A stretch of 38,952 nt of DNA, taken from positions 1 through 38,952 of the forward strand of contig DATEMK010000400.1 of assembly GCA_035275625.1 (NCBI GenBank), read 5' to 3'. Shown here one piece after another: positions 8,613 to 16,579 of the stretch. This DNA is from DATEMK01 sp035275625 (lineage in GTDB: Bacteria > Bacteroidota > Bacteroidia > AKYH767-A > OLB10). Every line of letters starts with the position of its first letter. Positions within the stretch are counted from its first letter, which is position 1. The translations under genes and the position numbers were made by a program. Below the pieces are notes generated by a model. That model made no database searches. It was given only the letters and a program-made list of their open reading frames with translations, and was not told the origin of the DNA.

Positions 8613-9950
8613 TTATTTCAGTTTAAAAGTTTCCATAAACTTGGTTGTATAATTTCCTTTTCGGAAATCTGCATTTTGCATTAACTGCTGATGGAAGGGA
8701 ATGGTAGTTTTTACTCCTTCAATTACAAACTCGCTTAATGCGCGTTCCATAGTGCGGATGGCTTCATCTCTTGTTTGAGCCATGGTGATAAGTTTTGCAA
8801 CCATTGAATCGTAATTAGGAGGAATGGTATAGCCTGCATAAATATGAGAGTCCACTCTTACCCCATGTCCTCCGGGAATATGCAGGTTGGTTATCCTGCC
8901 GGGAGCCGGGCGGAAATTATTGTATGGGTCTTCTGCATTGATGCGGCACTCTATAGCGTGCATCACAGGAAAATAATCCTTACCCGAAATTTTGTGGCCC
9001 GCTGCAATTTTAATCTGCTCTTTTATTAAATCGTAATTAATCACTTCTTCGGTGATCGGATGTTCAACCTGGATGCGTGTATTCATTTCCATGAAATAAA
9101 AATTCCGGTTCTTATCAACCAGGAATTCTACTGTTCCCACACCTTCATATTTTACAGCAGATGCAGCTTTTATCGCGGCAGCGCCCATTGCTTTGCGCAA
9201 TTTATCGGTCATGAATGGTGAAGGTGTTTCTTCAATAAGTTTTTGATGTCTTCTTTGAATAGAACAATCGCGCTCACTCAGGTGGCATACTTTTCCATAC
9301 TGGTCGCCTGCAATCTGGATTTCAATATGGCGCGGCTCTTCCACATATTTTTCAAGATACATACCGTCATTTCCAAAAGCAGCACCGGCTTCCGTTCTTG
9401 CAGAATTCCAGGCGTCTTCAAATTCTTCGGGTTTCCAAACGATTCGCATTCCACGGCCGCCACCGCCTGCGGTTGCTTTTAATATTACAGGATATTCAAT
9501 TTTCTTTGCAATTTTTAAACCTTGTTTCACATCTTCCAGCAAACCGTCTGAGCCGGGAACTATCGGGACTTTTGCTTTTTTCATCGTGGCTTTGGCATTC
9601 GACTTGTCACCCATTCCATCTATTTGGGCAGGAGTTGCCCCGATAAATTTTATGTGATGCTCTGTGCATATTGATGAAAACCTTGAATTCTCCGAAAGGA
9701 AACCATACCCGGGATGAATAGCATCTGCATTCGTTATTTCGGCAGCGGAAATGATACTGGGAATATTCAAATACGAATCGCGGCTGGGCGGAGGACCAAT
9801 ACAGACGGCTTCATCAGCAAACCGGACGTGCAGGCTGTCTTTATCAGCCGTTGAATAAACAGCCACTGTGCTAATGCCCATTTCCTTGCAGGTTCGAATG
9901 ATGCGAAGGGCTATTTCACCACGGTTGGCTATGAGGATTTTTTTGAACAT
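8613..9950 (-). CDS. accC: Acetyl-CoA carboxylase, biotin carboxylase subunit
   Basis: A 445-residue enzyme that carboxylates the biotin on AccB using ATP and bicarbonate, the first half of malonyl-CoA synthesis. Visible features: N-terminal FKKILIANRGEIALRIIRTC, the HPGYGFLSEN motif at 79-88, the glycine loop GGGGRGM (162-168), and the catalytic stretch EMNTRIQVEHP with Glu288, Arg292 and Glu296, in the same register as the E. coli enzyme. Length is normal. It lies 98 bases downstream of accB; that gap holds an inverted repeat but no obvious promoter, so accB-accC is probably one transcript. Confidence 0.96.
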   Translation of the reverse strand: MFKKILIANRGEIALRIIRTCKEMGISTVAVYSTADKDSLHVRFADEAVCIGPPPSRDSYLNIPSIISAAEITNADAIHPGYGFLSENSRFSSICTEHHIKFIGATPAQIDGMGDKSNAKATMKKAKVPIVPGSDGLLEDVKQGLKIAKKIEYPVILKATAGGGGRGMRIVWKPEEFEDAWNSARTEAGAAFGNDGMYLEKYVEEPRHIEIQIAGDQYGKVCHLSERDCSIQRRHQKLIEETPSPFMTDKLRKAMGAAAIKAASAVKYEGVGTVEFLVDKNRNFYFMEMNTRIQVEHPITEEVINYDLIKEQIKIAAGHKISGKDYFPVMHAIECRINAEDPYNNFRPAPGRITNLHIPGGHGVRVDSHIYAGYTIPPNYDSMVAKLITMAQTRDEAIRTMERALSEFVIEGVKTTIPFHQQLMQNADFRKGNYTTKFMETFKLK

Positions 9951-9960
9951 ATTAGTTTAG

Positions 9961-10045
9961 GGTAATTAGGTAATTAAGGTAATTTGGTAATTAGGTGACT
10001 AAGGTTTTTTACCATTTACCAAATTACCTTTATTACCTAATCACC
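9961..10045. repeat. Inverted repeat of GGTAATTA words between accB and accC
   Basis: The left arm (9961-9990) is GGTAATTA-GGTAATTAA-GGTAATTT-GGTAA. The right arm (10016-10045), read on the other strand, is GGTGATTA-GGTAATAAA-GGTAATTT-GGTAA, so about 28 of 30 positions pair. The loop is about 25 nt. Each arm is itself an 8-9 base word repeated three to four times. It occupies nearly the whole accB-accC gap and would be transcribed within the operon. Confidence 0.85.
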
Positions 10046-10048
10046 ATC

Positions 10049-10540
10049 TTAAGCGGGTTCGACTAAAAACAATGGCTGATCGTACTCAATCGGGGAAGCA
10101 TTATCAACAAGCACTTTTACGATTTTTCCTGTGATATCACATTCGATTTCGTTAAAGAGCTTCATAGCTTCGATAATGCAGATAATTTTGCCGGGTTTTA
10201 CTTCATCGCCTACGTTAACAAAATTAGGTTTATCAGGAGATGAAGAACGGTAAAAAGTTCCGATCATCGGTGATTTTATAATGTGAAGATGTGATTCATC
10301 AACTGCTGCTGACGGTTCTTTTTTTGCAGCGGGTGTTTCAGGTTTAGCCGAAGGTGCAGGTGCAGAAACGGTTGCCGGAACAGCTGCATGTATTTGAGGA
10401 ACTGCGTGAGTGACGGCTTGTTCCTGCTGACGCGGTGTATTGATGATGGTAATCTTAATCTCCTTGGTTTCAAGGCTTACTTCGCTTACCCCTGCTTTTG
10501 AAACAAAACGGATGAGATCTTCAATTTCTTTTTTGTTCAT
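10049..10540 (-). CDS. accB: Acetyl-CoA carboxylase biotin carboxyl carrier protein
   Basis: A 163-residue carrier that holds biotin for acetyl-CoA carboxylase. The biotinyl domain (about 86-163) has the lysine acceptor Lys127 in IIEAMKLFNEIECD, preceded by SPMIGTFYRSSSPDKPNFV. An N-terminal segment (KKEIEDLIRFVSKAGVSEVS) and a flexible Ala/Pro-rich linker (about 38-82) are as in the family. I use the ATG at 10540, because the alternative at 10570 adds ten residues (MVINPKLFFL) absent from the family and overlaps a good -7 promoter box at 10568-10575. It is followed by accC. Confidence 0.94.
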   Translation of the reverse strand: MNKKEIEDLIRFVSKAGVSEVSLETKEIKITIINTPRQQEQAVTHAVPQIHAAVPATVSAPAPSAKPETPAAKKEPSAAVDESHLHIIKSPMIGTFYRSSSPDKPNFVNVGDEVKPGKIICIIEAMKLFNEIECDITGKIVKVLVDNASPIEYDQPLFLVEPA

Positions 10541-10567
10541 GAGAAAAAATAGTTTAGGATTAATTAC

Positions 10568-10575
10568 CAAAAGTA
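10568..10575 (-). promoter_or_regulatory. Putative -7 element of the accB promoter
   Basis: The minus strand reads TACTTTTG, a match to the Bacteroidota -7 consensus TAnnTTTG, ending 27 bases before the accB ATG at 10540. A TTG 22 bases upstream (10598-10600) could be the -33 part. It argues for the shorter accB start. Confidence 0.4.
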
Positions 10576-10634
10576 GAAAAAAAGATTATTCCGAAAGCAA
10601 CCCTTTGGGAAAGTTCCAGGTTTCACATTTCGGC

Positions 10635-11567
10635 TTAGCGTTTCAAAAACTTTTTCCTGTCCCGCTGGCCATCGGGATTGCTTCCGTTTATTTCAATAAA
10701 ATAAATTCCGGCATTTAATGACTGAACATTGATTTTTAATGATTGATTACTGATTGATTGTGTCAGAACTTTTCTTCCCGACACATCGGTAATAATAACT
10801 TCTTTTTCTTCGGATGACGAATAACCATTAACCAATAATTCATCTTGTGCAGGGTTGGGATAAACTTTTATTTCCGCATTTTCGTTTTGTTCTTCAATGC
10901 CGGTACAAGGTGTGAGGGAAACATCGTCAAAATAGTAATATGTAAATGTAACCGACCCATTAGGATTTACCATCATTGTGTCTGTGCTGGCATCATCTTT
11001 AAAATTTCCGATGATTAAAAAATTTTCATTCCCTGTGGCGGTGAAATTGCCTGATAAGAGCGTCCAGTTTAAAGTATCTGTTATGAAACCCACGGTATTA
11101 CTGATTTGAGGCGTGTATCCTATGAGATTCGAGACACCAGTTATCGCCACATTAGAAAAATAAACTCCCATAGCATCAGTTGCGTATCTGTTATTATTTG
11201 CGAAATTCACATACATTTCAAAATGATAACAGGTGCCTGCAGTAAGCTGCGAGGTAAGAGAAGTTTGAAGGTATTCGCGAAAAAGTCCAGCGCTCCACCA
11301 TAAGCCGATTCCCCCTATTGCGCTGTCATTATGCGTATCCTGGTATCCAAACACACAGTCTGGAGGACTTACCCCTGCGCTTCCGCATTTATGATAATAA
11401 TCGGGGCTCAAACCTGCAGGATTTGTCCAATACTGCGAAGTTGAAAGTTGATTTACTCCTGTCGGGCATGCGTTATGTTGTTCGAAATCACCGTTATTTA
11501 CTAAGTTTTGCCCCTTTGCGGCAATTAAAATCGAAAGTAAAACGAGTGAGAGCAGAATTTTTTTCAT
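10635..11567 (-). CDS. Secreted T9SS protein with galactose-binding-like N-terminal domain
   Basis: A 310-residue exported protein. Signal peptide about 1-19 (ends AAKGQ). The mature start NLVNNGDFEQHNACPTGVNQ and the later FDDVSLTPC are typical of the jelly-roll, carbohydrate-binding-like domain often seen in Bacteroidota secreted proteins (about 21-215). A T9SS type A sorting domain follows (about 230-310): VYPNPAQDELLVNGY, then LNAGIYFIEING and a basic end. The tail SNPDGQRDRKKFLKR is longer than usual because an 18-nt palindrome (10660-10677) is inserted in frame. The gene lies between fabH and accB, which are normally close neighbours, so it looks like an insertion in the fatty-acid cluster. 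Confidence 0.82.
   Translation of the reverse strand: MKKILLSLVLLSILIAAKGQNLVNNGDFEQHNACPTGVNQLSTSQYWTNPAGLSPDYYHKCGSAGVSPPDCVFGYQDTHNDSAIGGIGLWWSAGLFREYLQTSLTSQLTAGTCYHFEMYVNFANNNRYATDAMGVYFSNVAITGVSNLIGYTPQISNTVGFITDTLNWTLLSGNFTATGNENFLIIGNFKDDASTDTMMVNPNGSVTFTYYYFDDVSLTPCTGIEEQNENAEIKVYPNPAQDELLVNGYSSSEEKEVIITDVSGRKVLTQSISNQSLKINVQSLNAGIYFIEINGSNPDGQRDRKKFLKR
10660..10677. repeat. 18-nt palindrome TCCCG-N8-CGGGA (copy 1, in coding sequence)
   Basis: TCCCGCTGGCCATCGGGA. The two halves pair except for one C-T position. It lies inside the sorting domain of the 10635-11567 gene and encodes part of the NPDGQRD stretch. Other copies are at 14634-14651 and 24003-24020. Confidence 0.7.
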
Positions 11568-11673
11568 TGTATGTTATTTAATTTTCCTTTAGAAAATTTT
11601 TCCTGTAAATATTCAGGATTTTTGCAAATGTTATTTAAACATTTTCAAAATTAAGTAACTTCCTTATCTGCGA

Positions 11674-11700
11674 AACCTTAAACTTTAAACTTTAAATCTT
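11674..11700 (-). repeat. GTTTAAA word repeat at the end of fabH
   Basis: The minus strand reads AAGATTTAAAGTTTAAAG then TTTAAGGTTT, an iterated GTTTAA(A/G) word that begins at the fabH stop codon. The same words recur at 14616-14669. No facing inverted arm was found nearby. Confidence 0.5.
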
Positions 11701-12688
11701 AATACGCCCACTTTACCCAGATAGCTCCCCAAGTAAATCCTCCTCCAAAAGCAGAAATAATAAGATTGTCGCCTTTTTTCAGTTTATTTTCCCATTCCCA
11801 GAGACAAAGGGGGATGGTGGCGTTGGTAGTATTGCCATATTTCTGAATATTGAGCATTACTTTATCCATGCTGATGCCCATTCGCCTCGCAGTGGCGTCA
11901 ATGATGCGTTTGTTTGCCTGGTGGGGCACGAGGTAGGAAATGTCGTCAGCCGTCAGGTTATTCTTCTCCATAATTTCAGCCGAAACATCGGCCATTCCTT
12001 TAACGGCAAACTTAAAAACAGTCTGTCCTTCCTGGAAAACGTAATGCCATTTCTTATCCACCGTTTCGTGCGAAGCCGGGTTAAGGCTTCCGCCTCCCTT
12101 TTGATGGAGATATGCGCAGCCGCTGCCGTCACTTCTCAGAATTTCATCCAGCATTCCGAACCCTTCTGTGCCGGGCTCAAGCAAAACTGCGCCCGCACCG
12201 TCACCAAAAAGTATGCAGATGCTGCGATCATTGTAATCTACAATGGAAGACATCTTATCAGACCCTACAATCACCACTTTTTTATATTTACCTGATTCAA
12301 TAAACTTTGCTCCCGTGGCAAGGCTGTACAAAAAACCCGAACAGGCAGCGCTGATGTCGTAAGAAAACGCATTCTTAGCGCCCACTTTATTGCAAATTAA
12401 ATTGCCCGTTGCCGGGAATGGCATATCGGGAGTGGCAGTAGCGCAAATCAAAAGATCAATCTCCAGCGGATCAATATTTTTTTTCTTTAAAAGTCCGTTT
12501 ACCGCTTCAGCTCCCATGTCGGATGAAGCCTTGGTCTTATCACGCAGAATTCTCCGTTCCGAAATCCCTGTTCTTGATAGTATCCATTCATCATTTGTTT
12601 CCACCATTCCTTCCAACTCCTTATTGGTAAGGATGTAATCCGGTACATATCCGTTAACAGCAGTGATGGCGGCTCTTATCTTTGACAT
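11699..12688 (-). CDS. fabH: Beta-ketoacyl-ACP synthase III
   Basis: A 329-residue condensing enzyme that joins acetyl-CoA (or a branched primer) to malonyl-ACP to start fatty-acid synthesis. The Cys-His-Asn triad is visible: Cys116 in DISAACSGFLY, His256 in LVPHQANKRI, and Asn286 in IQKYGNTTNATIP. The start motif AVNGYVPDYILTN and the C-terminal LIISAFGGGFTWGA are typical. Length is normal. Its ATG directly abuts the stop codon of plsX (12689), so the two genes are translationally linked. Confidence 0.96.
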   Translation of the reverse strand: MSKIRAAITAVNGYVPDYILTNKELEGMVETNDEWILSRTGISERRILRDKTKASSDMGAEAVNGLLKKKNIDPLEIDLLICATATPDMPFPATGNLICNKVGAKNAFSYDISAACSGFLYSLATGAKFIESGKYKKVVIVGSDKMSSIVDYNDRSICILFGDGAGAVLLEPGTEGFGMLDEILRSDGSGCAYLHQKGGGSLNPASHETVDKKWHYVFQEGQTVFKFAVKGMADVSAEIMEKNNLTADDISYLVPHQANKRIIDATARRMGISMDKVMLNIQKYGNTTNATIPLCLWEWENKLKKGDNLIISAFGGGFTWGAIWVKWAY

Positions 12689-13642
12689 TTAAGACTCAGA
12701 AGTTATTGAAAGTGCATTCGCAATTTTCTCATTCAGCTTCACCTCTACCACTTCTTTCATAAGGACAATCATGTTTTTAATGGCTTTTGCATTTGAAATA
12801 CCGTGTGCAATCATGACAGTTGAGTTCACACCGAGAAGCGGTGTTCCTCCATAATTTTCATAATTGAAACGGTTGAAATATTCGTCTTTAATATTTCTTT
12901 TCCTTATCAATGAGTAAAAAGATTCGGCTTGTTTTAAAATAACATTGCCCGTAAATCCATCACAAACGATCACATCGGCCTTATCATTAAACAAATCCCT
13001 GCCTTCGATGTTGCCGATGAAATTAAGTTCTTTAGTTGCCTTCAATAGCTGGTGGGTTGTCTGCGTCAGCAGGTTGCCTTTTTCTTCTTCTTCACCAATA
13101 TTCATCAAACCGACTTTAGGATTCGGAATATGATACACATGCTCCGCCAATAAAGAACCAAGCAATGCAAATTGCTGCAATATCTCCGGTTTGCAATCAG
13201 CATTTATTCCAACATCCAGGATAATTCCTATGCCTCCGTGTTCTTTCGGAATGATGGAGGAGATAGAAGGGCGCAAGATTCCGGGAATTGTTTTAACACT
13301 GAACATGGCGCCAATCATCATGGCACCTGTATTGCCAGCGCTTGCAAAGCCATCCAGCTTTCCTTCCTTCATCATCTTAAATCCCACAGCAAGGCTCGAA
13401 TCCGGTTTCTGAGTAAATGCCTTTGTTGGTGCATCGCTCATATCAATCACCTCAGTGGTATGAATTATTTCAAAAACGCTTTCGCTGATATTATTTTCTT
13501 TTAAAACAGGAAGAATGGATTGTTTATCACCAAGAAGAACAATTTTAACATCAGCCGGCAATTCCTTAAAAGCAAGGATAGCGCCCAGCGTAGTTTCGAG
13601 AGGGGCGTAATCGCCACCCATGATGTCAATGCCGATTCTCAT
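12689..13642 (-). CDS. plsX: Phosphate acyltransferase PlsX
   Basis: A 317-residue protein that makes acyl-phosphate from acyl-ACP for phospholipid synthesis. Recognised by its start RIGIDIMGGDYAPLETTLGA, then DAPTKAFTQKPDSSLAVG, ASAGNTGAMMIGAM, NIGEEEEKGN, VCDGFTGNVILK and the closing GGTPLLGVNSTVMIAHG. Length is normal. It sits between rpmF and fabH, the common order in many bacteria; the gap to rpmF holds an inverted repeat. Confidence 0.96.
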   Translation of the reverse strand: MRIGIDIMGGDYAPLETTLGAILAFKELPADVKIVLLGDKQSILPVLKENNISESVFEIIHTTEVIDMSDAPTKAFTQKPDSSLAVGFKMMKEGKLDGFASAGNTGAMMIGAMFSVKTIPGILRPSISSIIPKEHGGIGIILDVGINADCKPEILQQFALLGSLLAEHVYHIPNPKVGLMNIGEEEEKGNLLTQTTHQLLKATKELNFIGNIEGRDLFNDKADVIVCDGFTGNVILKQAESFYSLIRKRNIKDEYFNRFNYENYGGTPLLGVNSTVMIAHGISNAKAIKNMIVLMKEVVEVKLNEKIANALSITSES

Positions 13643-13644
13643 TT

Positions 13645-13720
13645 GGTTGATTAGTTAATTGGTTAATTATGTTAACTGGTTAACTCATCTGTCGAATTAA
13701 CATAATTAACATAATCAACC
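13645..13720. repeat. Inverted repeat of GTTAATT words between rpmF and plsX
   Basis: The left arm starts at 13645 as GGTTGATTA-GTTAATTG-GTTAATTAT-GTTAA. The right arm (ending 13720), read on the other strand, is GGTTGATTAT-GTTAATTAT-GTTAATTC. Both arms are an iterated 8-9 base word. The element fills the gap between rpmF and plsX. Confidence 0.8.
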
Positions 13721-13730
13721 ATTTGACAAA

Positions 13731-13916
13731 TTACTCAGCAGTTTCCATTACAACTTTTCCCTTGTAGTACATTTTTCCCTCATGCCAGTATGCACGGTGA
13801 TATAAATGTGGTTCGCCTGTTGTCGGACATATTGCAACAGTTGCTTCAGTAGCTTTATAATGAGTCCTGCGACTACGGCTTCTTGCTTTCGAATGTTTGT
13901 GTTTTGGATTTGGCAT
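13731..13916 (-). CDS. rpmF: 50S ribosomal protein L32
   Basis: A 61-residue basic protein. MPNPKHKHSKARSRSRRTHY is the typical L32 N-terminus, followed by the short beta part ATVAICPTTGEPHLYHRAYW and YYKGKVV. Only one Cys is present, so there is no four-Cys zinc ribbon. It sits between yceD/DUF177 and plsX, the conserved neighbourhood of rpmF. Confidence 0.96.
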   Translation of the reverse strand: MPNPKHKHSKARSRSRRTHYKATEATVAICPTTGEPHLYHRAYWHEGKMYYKGKVVMETAE

Positions 13917-13955
13917 TTTTAAATATGATTTATGATTTTAATTTTATGTTTTCTA

Positions 13956-14010
13956 TTGCTAAATTGTTAAATTGTTACAACCGCTCACGAACAATTTAAC
14001 AATATAACAA
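13956..14010. repeat. Inverted repeat of TTGTTAAA words between yceD and rpmF
   Basis: The left arm (13956-13976) is TTGCTAAA-TTGTTAAA-TTGTT. The right arm (13990-14010), read on the other strand, is TTGTTATA-TTGTTAAA-TTGTT. Nineteen of 21 positions pair, with a 13-nt loop. Each arm is an 8-base word repeated. Confidence 0.8.
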
Positions 14011-14024
14011 TTCATTATGACAAT

Positions 14025-14552
14025 TCATTTCTTCTTCAATTTTTTCAGTGCCTCCCACCTCGGGTCATTATGATTTTCTTCATGATGCGACAGCCCTTCA
14101 AGCTTTTTAAGAAACTCCGGGTTGCAGGTTGATTCTCCGTCTTCATTATCAGGATGCGTTTTCCGGTAAGGAATCAACAAACTCAGATAATCATATAAAG
14201 GTTGTGCGATGTGAAGGGATTGTTCACTGGAAGAAATGGTAATCACATCATCCTCAGGTTCCCCATCCGTTTCTCCGGCAAGCTTGATGATCAGGTTGTG
14301 AGTATCATTAATCGGAAAATCAAATTTCTCCAGGCAACGGTCGCATTCAAGCTCAAAGCTTCCCTTAAATTCAAAATCGAGGATCAGCATGGTTTCCTGT
14401 CTGTCAATATCAAGATTCACATGCATCTTCCCTTTTTGAATTACAGAATTTTCAAAGTACGTAAAGAACTTATCCTCTATATCATACTCCAATCTATGAA
14501 CGCCAAAAGGCAGACTCACAAACGGTATATCAAACTTTGAAAGGTAATCCAT
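14025..14552 (-). CDS. YceD/DUF177 family protein
   Basis: A 175-residue cytosolic protein. The family core is seen at about 80-145: ELECDRCLEKFDFPI with a C-x-x-C, then a beta segment and YDYLSLLIPYRKTHPDNEDG with a later CNPEFLKKL. DUF177 proteins are encoded directly upstream of rpmF in many bacteria, and the same order is seen here. In plants and some bacteria a relative is linked to 23S rRNA accumulation; that role is not shown by this sequence. It is the first gene of the minus-strand lipid/ribosome cluster. Confidence 0.88.
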   Translation of the reverse strand: MDYLSKFDIPFVSLPFGVHRLEYDIEDKFFTYFENSVIQKGKMHVNLDIDRQETMLILDFEFKGSFELECDRCLEKFDFPINDTHNLIIKLAGETDGEPEDDVITISSSEQSLHIAQPLYDYLSLLIPYRKTHPDNEDGESTCNPEFLKKLEGLSHHEENHNDPRWEALKKLKKK

Positions 14553-14615
14553 CGCAACTAACTTCTTGTTGTCAGTCTGTTCGGCTTTTTAGAAAGCGGG
14601 CAAAGATAAAAAAAA

Positions 14616-14669
14616 GGTTTAAGGTTTAAGGTTTCCCGAATAAATACGGGATAAATAAGGTTTAAAGTT
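14616..14669. repeat. GGTTTAA word repeat with an 18-nt TCCCG palindrome (copy 2)
   Basis: GGTTTAA-GGTTTAA-GGTTT is followed by TCCCG-AATAAATA-CGGGA (14634-14651) and then a further AAGGTTTAAAGTT. It lies in the 140-bp gap between the deiminase gene and yceD. The words match those at 11674-11700. Confidence 0.6.
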
Positions 14670-14692
14670 CTCATTCATGCCAACCATAGACC

Positions 14693-16456
14693 TTATTTCA
14701 CCATCAGTTTCTGTGAAAGCACCGCTTTATCCGTTTTTAAAATCAACAGGTATGCCCCGGACGATATACTCCACGAATCGAGAAATAATTTATTGTCGCC
14801 TTTCTTTAATTTCCCATCAAAAATTTTTATTGCCATCCGTCCGGTCATATCTGTTAAAGCAAGACTCGCTTTTTGCTCCTTTCCGGAGAAAACCGGGATG
14901 CATGTAATGCCTTTTGAAGGATTCGGGAAAGCAGTTTGCAATTGAAGGTCATTTGAAGAATTATTTTCTGCCAATCCAACCGGACCTAAAATTTCAAAAC
15001 GCCAATATCCTGTTGGAGCAGGCAAAGGGCGATTTTGCTGTTTGCCAGAAACCGATTCGCCATGGATATAATAATAAATAAACGTTCCCACAGCCTGCGC
15101 AGGAATTTGAGCTGACCAGTAATCCGGATTTGAACCCTGTGTCATGTTTGCTGAAGTGTATGGAACCAGTGTATCAGTCCGGTAGTATAAAGTTGCTGAT
15201 TGAATTCCGGAGCGGTGTTTTACAAGCGCATTTACAGTGTATGGATTCACATCATCATACGTATCCGGCAAAGGCTGGTGAGAAATCAATAACGGATCAG
15301 AAGTTCCCAATTCTTTGGTGATGCAATGCAAAGCTCCCAGGGAAGAAATACTTGAAGTTGAATTAATCCCTGTAATGGTATACCCTGGCAATGCTTCGCG
15401 ATAAATATTTAATGCAGTAGTGTCAGAGGGGATATTATAGATAGGAACGATTACAGTTTTATTGATAAAAGATGAATTGGTGTAAGTAAAATAATCTCCC
15501 CCGTTATTCGGGTACAACCCGCCATCAGCGGGCATTGGTATGCGGATAACTTTATAAGGCGTTCCGAAAACAGAATTGAAATTTGCAAGGATATATTGAA
15601 GATTCGCTTCTATTTGCGGGCCATCAGCAATACCTGCAGGATATTCTCCGACCAAAAGCGTTTCTTCATCCAGCAGTTTCATGTGCATGTCAATGTGATG
15701 GATCTGGTCATAAGGAAGCGTATTCATTTTAATGTAGCGCGAGATCCCCATGAAATGTTTCATGATCGTATCAATTTCAGCAGCCGTATGCTGCACCCCC
15801 CATACTGCCGTGTTAGTGTCATTGTCTAATAAAATAAGATTGGAAGCAAAAGCAGTCCCGAAACCATCGGTCATAAAATTTCCCCCGGTGTTTACCAAAT
15901 CCCACGGAGGAGTTGTGGTGGTATAAAAAGGAGTTCCGAGCAAGGTTGAAATGGTTGAAGGCAGGGCATCATCTAAAGGACGGGGACGGTTATAAATCCA
16001 GTCAATGGTAATAAGCGTATCCACATCATTTGTATAAGCGCTCCATGGACCGTAATCACGGCACCATACAGAATTGAAAGGAGCAATAACGAAAGAAACA
16101 TTTACCGTATCAACTGAAGGAGCAAGGTTTAAATAATTAATTACCGTTTGTGCATTGCTGCAAACAATGTAAACTCTTGTTTCCTGTTTTGCAGCGCGTA
16201 CAATTTCTTTAAGCATCGGTGTAAACTGCGCCCACGTTATCATCAGTCCCTGCAACTCTTCCCACTCACCAATTGTGCGGACAGGGGAGGAGGGAGGTGT
16301 TACACTTAAAACATTATTCGCATTAGAATTGCGTTGCAGATTATATAATGGCGCCTGGAGCTTTTCAGCTTCTGTCATTATATGGGGAAGGTTCTGGGAG
16401 AAAGAATTGCAAAATGCAAAATGCAGGATGCAGAATGAAAGTATTAGTTTTTTCAT
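14693..16456 (-). CDS. Secreted peptidylarginine/agmatine deiminase-like protein with T9SS sorting domain
   Basis: A 587-residue exported guanidino-group-modifying enzyme. Signal peptide about 1-21. The catalytic domain (about 60-385) is of the PAD_porph/agmatine deiminase type: Asp134 in WCRDYGPW, the TGGNFMTDG loop (190-198), His254 and Asp256 in HHIDMHMK, an N-N-G-G-D segment (317-321), and nucleophile Cys378 in LGALHCITKE. An Ig-like domain follows (about 395-500), then a T9SS type A tail with TAFPNPSKG and SSGAYLLIL. This order (deiminase, Ig, sorting domain) is that of Porphyromonas gingivalis PPAD, which citrullinates C-terminal arginines. Free agmatine or peptide arginine are both possible substrates. 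A -7 box lies at 16502-16509. Confidence 0.85.
   Translation of the reverse strand: MKKLILSFCILHFAFCNSFSQNLPHIMTEAEKLQAPLYNLQRNSNANNVLSVTPPSSPVRTIGEWEELQGLMITWAQFTPMLKEIVRAAKQETRVYIVCSNAQTVINYLNLAPSVDTVNVSFVIAPFNSVWCRDYGPWSAYTNDVDTLITIDWIYNRPRPLDDALPSTISTLLGTPFYTTTTPPWDLVNTGGNFMTDGFGTAFASNLILLDNDTNTAVWGVQHTAAEIDTIMKHFMGISRYIKMNTLPYDQIHHIDMHMKLLDEETLLVGEYPAGIADGPQIEANLQYILANFNSVFGTPYKVIRIPMPADGGLYPNNGGDYFTYTNSSFINKTVIVPIYNIPSDTTALNIYREALPGYTITGINSTSSISSLGALHCITKELGTSDPLLISHQPLPDTYDDVNPYTVNALVKHRSGIQSATLYYRTDTLVPYTSANMTQGSNPDYWSAQIPAQAVGTFIYYYIHGESVSGKQQNRPLPAPTGYWRFEILGPVGLAENNSSNDLQLQTAFPNPSKGITCIPVFSGKEQKASLALTDMTGRMAIKIFDGKLKKGDNKLFLDSWSISSGAYLLILKTDKAVLSQKLMVK
16405..16437 (-). repeat. TGCATTT heptamer run inside a signal peptide
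   Basis: The minus strand reads TGCATCC-TGCATTT-TGCATTT-TGCAATT, four near-identical 7-base words that encode the CILHFAFCN core of the deiminase signal peptide. Seven is not a multiple of three, so successive words are read in different frames. Confidence 0.7.
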
Positions 16457-16501
16457 GGAAGAACGTTTTGGTTAATACACAATTGCTGTTAATAAGTTTG
16501 T

Positions 16502-16509
16502 CAAAGATA
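16502..16509 (-). promoter_or_regulatory. Putative -7 element of the deiminase gene
   Basis: The minus strand reads TATCTTTG, an exact TAnnTTTG match, 45 bases before the ATG at 16456. No clear -33 TTG at 17-23 bases. It shares this intergenic region with a promoter facing the other way. Confidence 0.4.
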
Positions 16510-16523
16510 CAAATAAGATAGTT

Positions 16524-16552
16524 TTTGCTTTACCAGGATTATTTTACTTTTA
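16524..16552 (+). promoter_or_regulatory. Putative promoter of the 16580 membrane protein gene
   Basis: TTTG (16524-16527), 17 bases, then TACTTTTA (16545-16552). It matches TTTG/TAnnTTTG spacing with one mismatch at the last base, and lies 27 bases before the ATG at 16580. Confidence 0.4.
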
Positions 16553-16579
16553 CCTTCCTAAAACTTAAAAACTTATACC

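Noticed and set aside
11921..12295. Open frame of 124 codons on the plus strand opposite fabH
   Set aside because: fabH is complete with all catalytic residues on the other strand. This frame has no start context or motif.
8507..14010. Inverted repeats as insertion-sequence ends or attachment sites
   Set aside because: No transposase or integrase, no target duplications, and the arms face each other across short loops with no cargo.
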